Source: Dehalococcoidia bacterium (lineage in GTDB: Bacteria; Chloroflexota; Dehalococcoidia; Lucifugimonadales; HRBIN23). From it: a DNA stretch of 64,000 nucleotides. Positions 46,035 through 55,426 of the stretch are shown piece after piece. The DNA lies in NCBI GenBank assembly GCA_025060295.1, contig JANXCH010000002.1, positions 116,468 through 180,467 on the forward strand. The letters run 5' to 3'. The position numbers were made by a program, and so were the translations under genes. The number at the start of each line of letters is the position of its first letter. Positions within the stretch are counted from its first letter, which is position 1. Below the pieces are notes generated by a model. That model saw only the letters and a program-made list of their open reading frames with translations. It ran no database searches and was not told the origin of the DNA.

Positions 46035-47516
46035 ATGGAATGGGAAGCGGTCATCGGGCTGGAGGTGCATGCCCAACTGCTTACCCGCAGCAAGATGTTC
46101 TGCCCCTGCCCTGCCGACTACCAGTCCGCCGAGCCCAACACCCGTGTCTGCCCCATCTGTCTGGGGATGCCGGGGGTGCTCCCCGTCATTAACCAGCAGG
46201 CCGTGGAGTTCACCATCATGACGGGCCTGGCCCTCCAGTGCACCATCGCCTCCCAGACCCACTTTGACCGTAAGAACTACCCCTACCCTGATTTGATGAA
46301 AGGCTACCAGATTTCCCAGTATGCTCATCCCATCGCCTACGACGGGGCTCTGGAGATAGAGGTGGATGGGCAATCCCGGCGCATCGGGATTGTGCGGGTG
46401 CACCTGGAGGAGGATGTCGCCAAACTGCACCACTTTCGCCAGCCCACCGGCGAAGCCTACTCCCTGGTGGATGTCAACCGTTCGGGTGTGCCCCTGATGG
46501 AGATCGTGAGCAAGCCTGATCTGCGCTCTCCTGAGGAGGCGCGCCTGTATCTGATGCGCCTGCGCACCATCCTCCAATATCTGGGTGTCTGCTCCGGGGA
46601 TATGGAGAAGGGCACCTTCCGCTGCGATGCTAATGTGAGTATTCGTCCCAAGGGCTCCACCACCTTTATGCCCAAAGTGGAAGTGAAGAACATGAACTCC
46701 TTCCGTGCGGTCCAGCGGGCTCTGGAGTATGAGGTGCAGAGGCAAATCCAGGTGGTGGAAAGCGGGGGGCGGGTGGTCCAGGAGACGCGGGGGTGGCTGG
46801 AGGAGAAAGGGATTACCGTTCCCCAGCGCACGAAGGAGTTCGCCCACGACTACCGCTACTTCCCCGAACCGGATCTTCCCCCCCTGGTGATTAGCCGTGC
46901 GTGGGTGGAGCGCCTGCGCCAGCGCCTCCCCGAACTGCCCGATGCCCGCCGCGAGCGTTTCATCACCCACTACGGTCTGCCCCGCTACGATGCCACTTTG
47001 CTGACCGCCTCCAAGGAGATGGCGGACTACTTTGAAGCGTGCCTGCGCATCCGCCCCCAGGAGGGGGAGGCCCTCCGCCGCACTGCCAAAGCCATCAGCA
47101 ACTGGCTCTTGGGGGAGGTCAGCCGTTTGCTCAACCTTCACGGTAGGGAGATCAGCCAAGTCAAGGTATCCCCTGCTGACCTGGTGGCCCTGCAGGACTT
47201 GGTGGACAAGGGCACCTTGAGCATCAGCATGGCCAAAACGGTGTTGGAGGAGATGTTCGCCACCGGCCATCCCCCCGCCCGCATCGTGCAGGAGCGGGGG
47301 ATGGTGCAGGTGAGCGCGGTGGAGGAGGTGCTCCCGGCCGTGGAGGAGGCCCTGCGCACCAGTCCCCAAGCCGTCCAGGACTACTTGAAGGGAAAGGAGA
47401 CGGCCTTGCGCTACCTGGTGGGGCAGGTGATGAAAATAACCAAAGGGAAGGCCAACCCCACCCTGGTGAACACCCTGCTGAAGGAGCGCCTCGAGGCCCT
47501 GAAAAAAGGGGGGTAG
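46035..47516 (+). CDS. gatB: Aspartyl/glutamyl-tRNA amidotransferase subunit B
   Basis: 493 aa. Kinase/amidotransferase subunit of GatCAB that converts Glu-tRNA(Gln) or Asp-tRNA(Asn). [18 protein letters not shown], zinc cysteines in [30 protein letters not shown]-type [21 protein letters not shown], and the C-terminal YqeY-like tail ([15 protein letters not shown] [27 protein letters not shown]). ATG 46035 has GGGGAGG 6 bases upstream. gatA and gatC proper are not adjacent. Confidence 0.97.
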   Translation: MEWEAVIGLEVHAQLLTRSKMFCPCPADYQSAEPNTRVCPICLGMPGVLPVINQQAVEFTIMTGLALQCTIASQTHFDRKNYPYPDLMKGYQISQYAHPIAYDGALEIEVDGQSRRIGIVRVHLEEDVAKLHHFRQPTGEAYSLVDVNRSGVPLMEIVSKPDLRSPEEARLYLMRLRTILQYLGVCSGDMEKGTFRCDANVSIRPKGSTTFMPKVEVKNMNSFRAVQRALEYEVQRQIQVVESGGRVVQETRGWLEEKGITVPQRTKEFAHDYRYFPEPDLPPLVISRAWVERLRQRLPELPDARRERFITHYGLPRYDATLLTASKEMADYFEACLRIRPQEGEALRRTAKAISNWLLGEVSRLLNLHGREISQVKVSPADLVALQDLVDKGTLSISMAKTVLEEMFATGHPPARIVQERGMVQVSAVEEVLPAVEEALRTSPQAVQDYLKGKETALRYLVGQVMKITKGKANPTLVNTLLKERLEALKKGG

Positions 47517-47539
47517 ATACCCTATCACAGCAGAGGCTG

Positions 47540-47572
47540 GCCCCCGCGGGGCTGTCCCCGCTGGGGCTTTTT
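47540..47572 (+). terminator. Rho-independent terminator of gatB
   Basis: GCCCC+GCGGGG pairs with CCCCGC+GGGGC (11 bp with one C/T mismatch, loop CTGT), followed by TTTTT. It begins 23 bases after the gatB stop. Confidence 0.9.
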
Positions 47573-47720
47573 GGGCGGTGGGCCTTCGGCTCCACGTGGT
47601 TTTTCAAGGACACCAGGCCGGTTACTCCCCCACCCCCGTTGGCGGCACGCACCATTCCGTGTGCTTCGTGGCCATAAGTGAGGTGGGCCGCGCCTGGGGG
47701 TAGCCCCCTGTGCTAGGGGT

Positions 47721-48662
47721 TTACCCCGGCTGGAGGGTCTCCGTTATCAGGGCGTGGAGGGTGGCCCCTATGCTCACCAAAGCCTGGCGTCCGGGGAACA
47801 GCAGGTGCCCCACAAAGCCGTGGATGTTCCCCATATAGCGCAGACACACGGTGGGCACCCCCGCCTGGGCCAGGCGTTCGGCATAGGCCTCTCCTTCGTC
47901 CCGCAGGGGGTCGTATTCGGCAGTGAGGATGATGGCGGGGGGGAGGCCCGTCAGGTCGGGGGCGCGCAGGGGCGACGCCAGGGGATGTGCCCCGTCCTCT
48001 GCTCGGGCAAGATAGTGGCCCCAGAACCACCGCATCCCCTCGCGGGTCAAAAGATACCCTTCGGCGTTTTGCAGGTACGAGGGGCGGTCCAAGGTGTAGT
48101 CGGTAACGGGGTAGATGAGCACCTGGCCAGCAAAGGATGGCCCACCCCTCTCTTTGGCTCGCAGGGTAACGGCGGCCACCAGGTTGCCCCCGGCGCTGTC
48201 CCCCGCCAAAGCCACCCGCCGCGGGGAAAGCCCCCAAGCGGACGCGTTCTGCACAGCCCAGCGGGCTGCGGCCTCGGCGTCGTCCACGGCGGCGGGGAAC
48301 TTGTGCTCCGGGGCACGGCGATAGTGCACCGCTATGACTAGGCATTGGGATGCGTTGGCCAAGTGGCGACAGGGGGCATCGTGGGTGTCCAGGTCGCCCA
48401 GCACCCAGCCCCCACCGTGGTAATAGACCACCAGCCCCACCGGCGTCCCCGTCTGGGGCCAGTAGAGGCGCACGGGTATCGGCCCGCCAGGGCCCGGGAT
48501 GGTGCGGTCCTCCACTTTGGCCACGGGGGGACGAGGGGCGCGGGCGGCCAAGGTGCGCATCAGGTTCCGTGCCTCCTCCACGGAAAGCAGATGGAAGGCG
48601 GGGATACCTGCCTGGGCACGCTGTTGCAGGAAAGCCACAACGGCCGGGTCCAGGGCCACCAT
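47721..48662 (-). CDS. Alpha/beta hydrolase, HSL-family esterase
   Basis: 313 aa carboxylesterase. Oxyanion motif HGGGW near 82, nucleophile GDSAGG near 155, acid EYDPLRDEG and histidine IHGFVG near the C-terminus. Hydrolyses short-chain esters in related enzymes; cytosolic (no signal peptide). Seventeen bases downstream of another alpha/beta hydrolase gene. Confidence 0.92.
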   Translation of the reverse strand: MVALDPAVVAFLQQRAQAGIPAFHLLSVEEARNLMRTLAARAPRPPVAKVEDRTIPGPGGPIPVRLYWPQTGTPVGLVVYYHGGGWVLGDLDTHDAPCRHLANASQCLVIAVHYRRAPEHKFPAAVDDAEAAARWAVQNASAWGLSPRRVALAGDSAGGNLVAAVTLRAKERGGPSFAGQVLIYPVTDYTLDRPSYLQNAEGYLLTREGMRWFWGHYLARAEDGAHPLASPLRAPDLTGLPPAIILTAEYDPLRDEGEAYAERLAQAGVPTVCLRYMGNIHGFVGHLLFPGRQALVSIGATLHALITETLQPG

Positions 48663-48679
48663 CGGTCACCTCCACGGGG

Positions 48680-49489
48680 TTACTGTAGGAAGTCAAGGAT
48701 GGTGGGGAGAACAGTGTCCAGGCGCTCCAGGTGAGGGAAATGGTTTGCCCCCTCCACCAGCACGGTGCGGGCGTGGGGGATGGCGCGGGCGAAGTCCTGG
48801 GCATAGGAGGCGGGCACCACCGCATCCTGCTTGCCCCAGACGAGCAGGGTGGGTGCCCGCACCCGATGCAAGCGTTTGGACAAACCCCGGTCGGGGATGG
48901 GCCACCAAAACTTCCCGGAGCATCCCATCGCCCAGACGCGCCGGGCTTGGAGGAGGGCCTGCTCTTGGGGGTCGGAGGCAGTGGGGAAAGCCCATCCTAC
49001 CGCGGGCGAGGCTGGGTCGAGGAACAGGAGCTTAATAAGGTCTTGCTGGTGGAGGACAGCCATCCAGTTGGCGATGGGACGGTCGGCGCTCCACAAACCG
49101 AGGGGGGCTATGAGCGCCACCCGTCGGGGCAGGTCGGGCCAATGGGCCGCCGCCTCTGCCGCCAGCATACCCCCGAAAGAATGCCCCACCAGGGCCGCAC
49201 GCCCCACCCCCAAGCTGTCCAGCACCTCTCCCACAACAAATACCAGGTCCCACAACCCGTCCAACTGGTAGATGGCGTTGGGGTCGGTGCCCGTCCCAGG
49301 CAAGCGGGGGGCATACACGGTGTACTGGCGGGCTAACCCCTCCAGGAACGGGTCCCACTGGAGACCCCACGCTCCGTGGAAGAACACCACAGGCGGTCCT
49401 GTCCCTGCCCGCTCCACCTGCACCGTCAGCCGATTCCCTAAGGCGGGCACCGAAAGGGTTTCACCACGAATAGGGTTAGGTGTGCTCAT
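48680..49489 (-). CDS. Alpha/beta hydrolase fold protein
   Basis: 269 aa. HGAWG oxyanion region near 40, nucleophile VGHSFGGM near 110, late acid in VWGKQDAVVP and histidine in EGANHFPHLE. Similar to meta-cleavage product hydrolases and haloperoxidase-like enzymes; the substrate is unknown. Start ATG 49489 gives a compact protein; a longer upstream frame has no family similarity. Lies between the LLM oxidoreductase and the esterase, same strand. Confidence 0.88.
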   Translation of the reverse strand: MSTPNPIRGETLSVPALGNRLTVQVERAGTGPPVVFFHGAWGLQWDPFLEGLARQYTVYAPRLPGTGTDPNAIYQLDGLWDLVFVVGEVLDSLGVGRAALVGHSFGGMLAAEAAAHWPDLPRRVALIAPLGLWSADRPIANWMAVLHQQDLIKLLFLDPASPAVGWAFPTASDPQEQALLQARRVWAMGCSGKFWWPIPDRGLSKRLHRVRAPTLLVWGKQDAVVPASYAQDFARAIPHARTVLVEGANHFPHLERLDTVLPTILDFLQ

Positions 49490-49512
49490 AAGTACAGCCC
49501 CGTGCTCTCGTG

Positions 49513-50760
49513 TTAGGGTTTGGGCGCGGCAGATGAGGGGTGGCTGTTGCGCAGGGCTTGGGGCCACCAGTGGTTCACCCATCCCTCGTCGTCCCAGATG
49601 GGGCGCAGGTGGGGCAACACCTCTCGAGCGAACAGGTCAATGTTCTTGAGGGTGAGGTGGTGGGGCATAGAGCCAATCTGGAGTAACACCATCAGGTTGC
49701 CCACCCGCAGGCGTCGGATGGCCTCCTCCAGCTGGTCGCGCACGGTGGCGGGGCTCCCCGCAATCACATTCCCCTCCCGCACGAAGTCAGGGTAGCGTTT
49801 GTCCTGCAGATTGAACAGGCGGCGTCGGTCCATGGCCGAACGGCGTACCATCTGCACCAGGGTCTCCCAGTCGTGGTAGCCGGGGGGATAGGTATAGCCG
49901 TTGTAGACATGCAGGCACTTGTGGAAGAAGTATTCCACGTGGGGGGCGTAGTCCCGCTCGGCGGCGGCGTCGCTTTCGGCCACTGCCACCAGTTGCAGAA
50001 AACCCAAGCGATAGGGGTTGCGGTCTTTGCCCTTGGCCTGCACCCTGGCCCAGTAGCCGTCCACCATCTCCTGCGCCCAGCGCCACCCATAGTAACTCAG
50101 GTAGCAGTAGCAGTGGTCGTAGTCCACGGCCAGGTCCCAGGTGCTCGGGCTTCCCGAGCCGGGCACCCACACGGGGGGGTGGGGTTTTTGAAAGGGCCGA
50201 GGCCACAGGTTGATCATAGGTAGTTTCCAGTATTTACCATTCCAGGCGAAGATGTCTCGACTTGTCCAGGCCTTCAGGATGAGGTCGTGTGCCTCCCGGT
50301 AGCGCTCCCTCTGCTCAATGGGGGGGATGCCGTAGCAGAAGTTCACATCCATGGCCGTGCCCAGGGGCATGCCGGCCACGAGGCGTCCCCCGCTGATGCA
50401 GTCCAACATGGCGTATTCCTCGGCTATGCGGATGGGGGGGCTGGTGGTGGGTGGGGTGGCCCCCATCTGGACGATGGCCACGGGCAGGCCGTTGGTGGCT
50501 TTGGCCAGGTAGGCACCCATGATGTTGGGGTTGGGCATAAACCCGTAGGCGTTCTGGTGGTGTTCGTTGGTGCACACCCCGTCCAGACCGGCTCGCGCCG
50601 CGTAGAGCAGTTCATCCAGCGTCCAGTTGTAGTACTGGGACACTTTTTCGGGGTCGGCCAGTTCCCCCCAAGGAGGGTCAACCCAGACGGAACGGTAGCG
50701 CTTTTCGAAGTCTTCGGGAAGATCCCGGTAGGGCATGAGGTGGAACATGGAGATTTTCAC
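49513..50760 (-). CDS. LLM-class flavin-dependent oxidoreductase
   Basis: 415 aa luciferase-like (bacterial luciferase/alkanal monooxygenase superfamily) protein using FMN or F420. GLDGVCTNEHHQNAYG, IRIAEEYAMLDCISGGRLVAG and the C-terminal GSPATVRDQLEEAIRRL are typical. Probably oxygenates or cleaves an organic substrate; the two following hydrolases could act on its products (inference). Divergent from the thiolase-like gene. Confidence 0.9.
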   Translation of the reverse strand: MKISMFHLMPYRDLPEDFEKRYRSVWVDPPWGELADPEKVSQYYNWTLDELLYAARAGLDGVCTNEHHQNAYGFMPNPNIMGAYLAKATNGLPVAIVQMGATPPTTSPPIRIAEEYAMLDCISGGRLVAGMPLGTAMDVNFCYGIPPIEQRERYREAHDLILKAWTSRDIFAWNGKYWKLPMINLWPRPFQKPHPPVWVPGSGSPSTWDLAVDYDHCYCYLSYYGWRWAQEMVDGYWARVQAKGKDRNPYRLGFLQLVAVAESDAAAERDYAPHVEYFFHKCLHVYNGYTYPPGYHDWETLVQMVRRSAMDRRRLFNLQDKRYPDFVREGNVIAGSPATVRDQLEEAIRRLRVGNLMVLLQIGSMPHHLTLKNIDLFAREVLPHLRPIWDDEGWVNHWWPQALRNSHPSSAAPKP

Positions 50761-50838
50761 GGCATCCTCCTCCCCAGGGGCAAGTGTGGCCCCATTGTAG
50801 GCAGAGGGGTAAGGCCTGTCAAGGGCGGGGCGATTCCT

Positions 50839-50857
50839 CCCCCCTTTCGGGGGTTTT
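50839..50857 (+). terminator. Hairpin with T-run in the divergent intergenic region
   Basis: CCCCC (50840-50844), loop TTTC, GGGGG (50849-50853), then TTTT. It looks like a small terminator 70 bases ahead of the thiolase-like gene, with no complete gene on this strand before it, so it may be a leader attenuator or chance. Confidence 0.35.
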
Positions 50858-50925
50858 CCGTGAGGAAAAGGTCAGTATGTGCTACCATGCGTGGGGATCT
50901 TTCCCACCGTGCCAGGAGGAACACT

Positions 50926-52146
50926 ATGCCCCACCCCCTGCGGGATAGATACTGCATCGTGGGTGTCGGCGAAACCGAGTATTCCCAACACTCGGGCCGG
51001 TCCACACGGGCCATGGCCGTGGAGGCCGTCAAAAAGGCCATGGACGACGCCGGCCTGACCCCGAAGGATGTAGACGGACTGCTCAGTTATCACATGGGCG
51101 ACTCTACGCCTTCCACAGCCGTCGCCTCCGACCTGGGCATCCGCCCCAACTTCTTCATGGATGTGAGCGGAGGGGGGTCCAGCACCGAGGCTCTGATTGG
51201 TCTGGCGATGGGGGCGATAGAGGTGGGTATGTGCCACACGGTAGCCATCTATCGCTCCATGAACGGCTACTCCCAGGTGCGCATTGGGGGGACAGGGGTG
51301 CGGGCGGCGGCGCCCTTGAGTGGGAGTGCCCTCCTGACGCGCCCCTATGGACTGATAAGCCCTCTCCAGCAGTTCGCCTTTGCCTTCACCCGCCACATGA
51401 TGGAATACGGCACCACCAACGAGCAACTGGCTATGGTAAAGGTGGTGCACAGCCGCCACGCCAGCGCCAACCCCAAGGCCTTCAAGAAGAACCCTGTAAG
51501 TGTGGAGGATGTGCTGAACTCCCGGTGGATCGTCAAGCCGGTGGCGCACCTGCTGGACTGTTGCCTGGAGACGGATAATGCCACCTGTATCATCGTGACC
51601 TCGGCGGAGCGGGCGCGCACCTTGCGGCAGCGCCCGATTTACATCATGGCGGTGCAGGGACGGGGCACCCGCCCCTTCCCGGACAACCCCTGGGCCGAGG
51701 CCCCCATCACCCGCATCGGGGGAACCTACATCGCTCCCCGCATCTTTGAGCTAGCGGGTGTGGGGCCTGAAGATGTAGACATAACGGGATGCTACGACGC
51801 CTTTACCTTTACCGTGGTGCTCCAGTTTGAGGCCTATGGCTTCTGCAAGGTGGGTGAAGGGGGACACTATGTCAGCAGTGGCATTATCGCCCTGGGGGGC
51901 AAACGCCCCAATAACACCAGCGGTGGCCACCTCTGCGAAGGCTACACTCACGGTATGAATATGGTGATTGAAAACGTGCGCCAACTGCGGGGCCAAGCCG
52001 ACGACTACTGCCCCGGCTGGCGGGAAGGGAGACATACCTACCACTACGGGCCGGGAGGGTGCCGACAGGTCAAAGACCCAGAAATCGCTATGAACATGGG
52101 CTGGGGCACGCCGGGATACGGGTCGGCCCTTATCCTGCGGAGGTAG
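50926..52146 (+). CDS. Thiolase-fold protein (SCP-x/Ltp2-like), probable acyl-CoA aldolase or thiolase subunit
   Basis: 406 aa. N-terminal YCIVGVGETEYSQHSGRST and C-terminal GGHLCEGYTHGMNMV mark the SCP-x-like thiolase group. At the usual nucleophile position the sequence reads SGGGSS (81-86) with no cysteine, as in Ltp2-type enzymes that act as retro-aldolases on acyl-CoA side chains. AGGAGGA precedes ATG 50926. The DUF35 protein 2 bases downstream is the usual partner of such enzymes. Substrate unknown. Confidence 0.85.
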   Translation: MPHPLRDRYCIVGVGETEYSQHSGRSTRAMAVEAVKKAMDDAGLTPKDVDGLLSYHMGDSTPSTAVASDLGIRPNFFMDVSGGGSSTEALIGLAMGAIEVGMCHTVAIYRSMNGYSQVRIGGTGVRAAAPLSGSALLTRPYGLISPLQQFAFAFTRHMMEYGTTNEQLAMVKVVHSRHASANPKAFKKNPVSVEDVLNSRWIVKPVAHLLDCCLETDNATCIIVTSAERARTLRQRPIYIMAVQGRGTRPFPDNPWAEAPITRIGGTYIAPRIFELAGVGPEDVDITGCYDAFTFTVVLQFEAYGFCKVGEGGHYVSSGIIALGGKRPNNTSGGHLCEGYTHGMNMVIENVRQLRGQADDYCPGWREGRHTYHYGPGGCRQVKDPEIAMNMGWGTPGYGSALILRR

Positions 52147-52148
52147 GT

Positions 52149-52652
52149 ATGCCCACCTACGAGTATCGGGGTCTCGTTTTGCATCTGCCCGAGCTGGACC
52201 AGGAGCATTGGGGCTACTTTGAAGCGGCCCGACGCCATCAACTGGTGGTCAAGCGGTGCCTGGACTGCAATCTTCTGCGTTGGGAGCCGGGCCCGTCCTG
52301 TCCCTTCTGCGCGTCCCTCCGCTGGGAGTGGGCGCCGGTGAGCGGCAAAGGGGAGATTTACAGTTACCAGATCGTCTACCACAGTGTGCACCCCGGCTTT
52401 CGGGACTGGGTGCCTTACCCCATCGTCTTGGTGGAACTGGACGAGCAAAGGGGTATCCCCACCCCAGGCTACGGTCTGCGTATTGCGGCTAACCTGGTGG
52501 ACGCGCAGTTCCGTCCCGAGCGGGAGGAGCGGGTGGCCATCGGGGCGCGGGTGCAGGTGGTGTTCATGGATCTGCCCAATGGCCTCACCCTGCCCCAGTT
52601 CGCTCTGTCAGGGGAGCCCCCCCGCGGACGGGTGTGGCGACACGCAGGGTAG
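52149..52652 (+). CDS. DUF35 / OB-fold zinc-ribbon acyl-CoA-associated protein
   Basis: 167 aa. N-terminal rubredoxin-like zinc ribbon CLDCNLLRWEPGPSCPFC (near 37-54) followed by an OB-fold (GEIYSYQIVYHSVHP, VLVELDEQ). DUF35 proteins bind acyl-CoA chains and form complexes with thiolase-fold partners. Two bases after the thiolase-like gene with GAGGTAG as ribosome site, so surely co-translated. Confidence 0.9.
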   Translation: MPTYEYRGLVLHLPELDQEHWGYFEAARRHQLVVKRCLDCNLLRWEPGPSCPFCASLRWEWAPVSGKGEIYSYQIVYHSVHPGFRDWVPYPIVLVELDEQRGIPTPGYGLRIAANLVDAQFRPEREERVAIGARVQVVFMDLPNGLTLPQFALSGEPPRGRVWRHAG

Positions 52653-52702
52653 GCCCACACAGGGTGGGGAGAACCCTTCTCCTTCTGGCCCGCTCCCGGC
52701 GG

Positions 52703-54121
52703 TTACAGAGCGGGGTGGCGTTTATGCCACTCGGTGGCCTGCTGGTAAGCGTGGGCCACTTTGAGGATCGTCGCCTCATCCCACCAGCGCCCGAGGATCT
52801 GCATGCCGATAGGAAGGCCATTCCGGGAGAAGCCACAGGGCACCGACACGGCCGGCTGGCCGGTGATATTTGCGGGGCGGGTGAGGCTCCCCACTGTGTC
52901 CACGATGCGCACCTCTTTGCCCTGCACCACCACCCGCTCCTGCTCTTGGCGAGGGGCGGGGTAGGGGCAGGTGGGCCCCACCAGCACATCCACCTGCTCC
53001 AACACCTGCTGCATCTCCTGGATGAGGAGGCGGCGGGCTTGCTGGGCTTGCACATACTGTACCGCCGTGGTGAGCATGCCTTGGGTGATCCGCTCGGTGC
53101 AATCGGGGCCATAGTCGGCGCGGCGGGCGGGGAACCACCGGGCGTGCACGGCGGCTGCCTCTGTCCACGAGATGATGGCTCCGGCGTGGGCAGCATCGCG
53201 CAGATGGGGGAGGGACACCTCCTCCACCCGACACCCCAACTCGGCAAGCACTTCCAAGCCTTCCCGTACGGCCTGAATCACTTCCCCATCGGCCTCCTCA
53301 AAATAGACCTGCTTGGGCACCCCTACGCGGATGCCCTTTACCTTGCCGTCCAAAGCCCGCAGGTAGTGGGGCACCCGCACTGGGGCGGTGGCGGGGTCTT
53401 TGGGGTCGTGGCCGGCGATAACTTGCAAGGCGATAGCAGCGTCCTCCACGGTGCGGGCAAGGGGGCCCACATGGTCTAGCGACCAGGAGAGAGGCACAAC
53501 GCCGTACTTGGAGACGCGCCCGAAGGTGGGCTTGATGCCCACCGCCCCGCACAACGCTGCGGGGATACGAATGGAGCCGCCCGTATCGGATCCCATGCCC
53601 ACAGAGAATAGCCCCGCCACCACACCTGCCCCCGACCCTGAAGAGGAGCCTCCCGGCAGGTGGTCGGGGTTCCAGGGGTTGCGGCAGGGGCCATAGTGGA
53701 TGTTCTTCCCGTGGCCGCCCATGGCGAACTCGGTAGTGTGCGCCTTGCCCACCAGCACTGCTCCCGCCTCCTGGAGGCGGTGAGCAACGGTAGAGTCCTC
53801 CTGAGGGATAAAGTCCGCCAGAAGGCGCGAGCCGGCCGTCGTGCGGATACCGCGCGTCCAGAACAGGTCTTTCAGGGCGACGGGGATGCCGTGAAGCATC
53901 CCCCGATACTCCCCGCGGGCGATGGCGCTCTCGGCCTGACGGGCCTGCTGAAGGGCCCCATCCTCCGTAACGGTGATGAAGGCGTTGAGTTGGGGGTTGA
54001 GGCGACGGATGCGCTCCAGGTGGGCCTGGGTAACCTCGACCGGGGAGACGGCTTTCCGCCGAATGAGGCGGGCCATTTCAGGGATGGTCAGCCAGCACAG
54101 GTCGGAGGGAGCGCTTGGCAC
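52703..54121 (-). CDS. Amidase signature family protein with adjacent small partner
   Basis: 472 aa. Catalytic K84 (VALKDLF), S159 (PGGSSSGSGAG) and S183 (GSDTGGSIRIP) with the family's 75 and 24 residue spacing. GTG start with AAGGAGG. The upstream gene encodes a 67-residue AtzG/GatC-like protein, which suggests an AtzE/AtzF-like or biuret/carboxamide hydrolase complex. It is about 45 percent alike by eye to the other amidase in this window but not a recent copy. Confidence 0.87.
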   Translation of the reverse strand: MPSAPSDLCWLTIPEMARLIRRKAVSPVEVTQAHLERIRRLNPQLNAFITVTEDGALQQARQAESAIARGEYRGMLHGIPVALKDLFWTRGIRTTAGSRLLADFIPQEDSTVAHRLQEAGAVLVGKAHTTEFAMGGHGKNIHYGPCRNPWNPDHLPGGSSSGSGAGVVAGLFSVGMGSDTGGSIRIPAALCGAVGIKPTFGRVSKYGVVPLSWSLDHVGPLARTVEDAAIALQVIAGHDPKDPATAPVRVPHYLRALDGKVKGIRVGVPKQVYFEEADGEVIQAVREGLEVLAELGCRVEEVSLPHLRDAAHAGAIISWTEAAAVHARWFPARRADYGPDCTERITQGMLTTAVQYVQAQQARRLLIQEMQQVLEQVDVLVGPTCPYPAPRQEQERVVVQGKEVRIVDTVGSLTRPANITGQPAVSVPCGFSRNGLPIGMQILGRWWDEATILKVAHAYQQATEWHKRHPAL

Positions 54122-54156
54122 GGCGCCTCCTTTCGGTTATGAGCGGTGTGGGTAGG

Positions 54157-54360
54157 TTAGGGGCGCCCCCGAGGGCTGAAAGGGGGCGGAGCAATAAAGG
54201 CAGGCTCCACATCTTGGAGGGGGAGGGTCTCCAGACGGGCCAGGCGCTCCCGCAAAGCTTGCCAGAGGGGCACTACCTCCTGCAGGCGTTCGGGTGGCAG
54301 GTCCAGGCCCACCCATCGGGCCACCGCCTGCAGGGTTGCCAGATCAGGTGTCTGGGTCAT
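54157..54360 (-). CDS. Small AtzG/GatC-like amidase partner
   Basis: 67 aa. Helical N-terminus (ATLQAVARWVGLDLPPERLQEVVPLWQALRERLARLETLP split at natural points) followed by DVEPAFIAPPPF, the layout of GatC and AtzG, which wrap around an amidase and stabilise it. AGGAGG lies 5 bases before ATG 54360, and the amidase GTG is 35 bases downstream. Too short and divergent to name. Confidence 0.75.
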   Translation of the reverse strand: MTQTPDLATLQAVARWVGLDLPPERLQEVVPLWQALRERLARLETLPLQDVEPAFIAPPPFSPRGRP

Positions 54361-54422
54361 AGGGGCCTCCTGTGTTCTGTGCCTACTGTGCCCCAGGGCG
54401 GGGCGCCTGTCAAGGGCACGGT

Positions 54423-55421
54423 CTACAGGAGTGGGTCTTTGGCCAGCAGGGCGCAGATGGCGGCGCTGTGGACGATGTCCTCGGCCTTGCACCCGCGGGA
54501 GAGGTCGTTCATAGGTTTGGTGAGGCCCAAGAGGATAGGGCCGATGGCCTCGGCCCCCGCCAGGCGCTCGGTGGCCTTGTAGCAGATGTTGCCGGCGTCT
54601 AAGTTGGGGAAGATCATCACATTGGCGCGTCCCCCAATGGGGGAGTCGGGGGCTTTGCGGCGCGCCACATGCTCCACAAAAGCGGTGTCAAACTGCACCT
54701 CTCCGTCGGCCACCAGGTCGGGTGCCAAGTCGCGGAGGATTTCCATTGCCCGTCGCACCTTGCTCACCGAGGCGTGCTCGGCGCTCCCTTTGGTGCTGAA
54801 GGAGAGGAGGGCAACACGGGGCTCCTCCCCTGTAAAACGACGATGGAAGCGGGCAGACAAGAGGGCGATGTGAGCCAACTGATGGGGATTGGGGTCGGGA
54901 ATCACCCCACAATCGGCATAGGTGAGGGGGCGTCCATCGGGAAGCACCATAAGAAAGGCTCCCGTCACGACGCGGGCCTGGCGGGAGACCCCCAGCACGC
55001 GCAGGGCGGCACGGATAACCTTAGGGCTTTCCACCGTCGCTCCGGCCACACAGCCGTCGGCTTCGCCCAGGCGCACCATCAGCGCCCCCCGCCACAGGGG
55101 ATCCCGGGCCAGGCGCAAAGCCTCTTCGGACGACAGGCCCCATCCTTGCCCGATGGTAGTGAGGGAGTGGGCGTACGCTTCGAGTTGGGAGGGGTTGTCC
55201 AGGGGCACAAGGGGCACCTCGGGTGGGAGAACAATCCCCCCCTGGCGTGCAATGGCCTGGAGGCGAGCAGGCTCCCCCAACAGGATGGGGCGCACGATGC
55301 CCTCCTGGGCGAGGAGAACCACTGCCCGCAGGGTGCGCTCGTCTTCACCCTCGGGGAAGACGATGGTGGCGTGGACTTGGCGGGCCTGCTCCCGCAGACG
55401 GCGCAAAATGGGGGCGTCCAT
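54423..55421 (-). CDS. pta: Phosphate acetyltransferase
   Basis: 332 aa short-form Pta, exchanging acetyl-CoA and acetyl phosphate. [14 protein letters not shown] near the N-terminus, [59 protein letters not shown] and [14 protein letters not shown] are typical. No acetate kinase is adjacent. It follows the MerR/RAM regulator gene by 5 bases, suggesting that regulator controls acetyl-CoA metabolism or is simply co-expressed. Confidence 0.95.
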   Translation of the reverse strand: MDAPILRRLREQARQVHATIVFPEGEDERTLRAVVLLAQEGIVRPILLGEPARLQAIARQGGIVLPPEVPLVPLDNPSQLEAYAHSLTTIGQGWGLSSEEALRLARDPLWRGALMVRLGEADGCVAGATVESPKVIRAALRVLGVSRQARVVTGAFLMVLPDGRPLTYADCGVIPDPNPHQLAHIALLSARFHRRFTGEEPRVALLSFSTKGSAEHASVSKVRRAMEILRDLAPDLVADGEVQFDTAFVEHVARRKAPDSPIGGRANVMIFPNLDAGNICYKATERLAGAEAIGPILLGLTKPMNDLSRGCKAEDIVHSAAICALLAKDPLL

Positions 55422-55426
55422 AAGCC

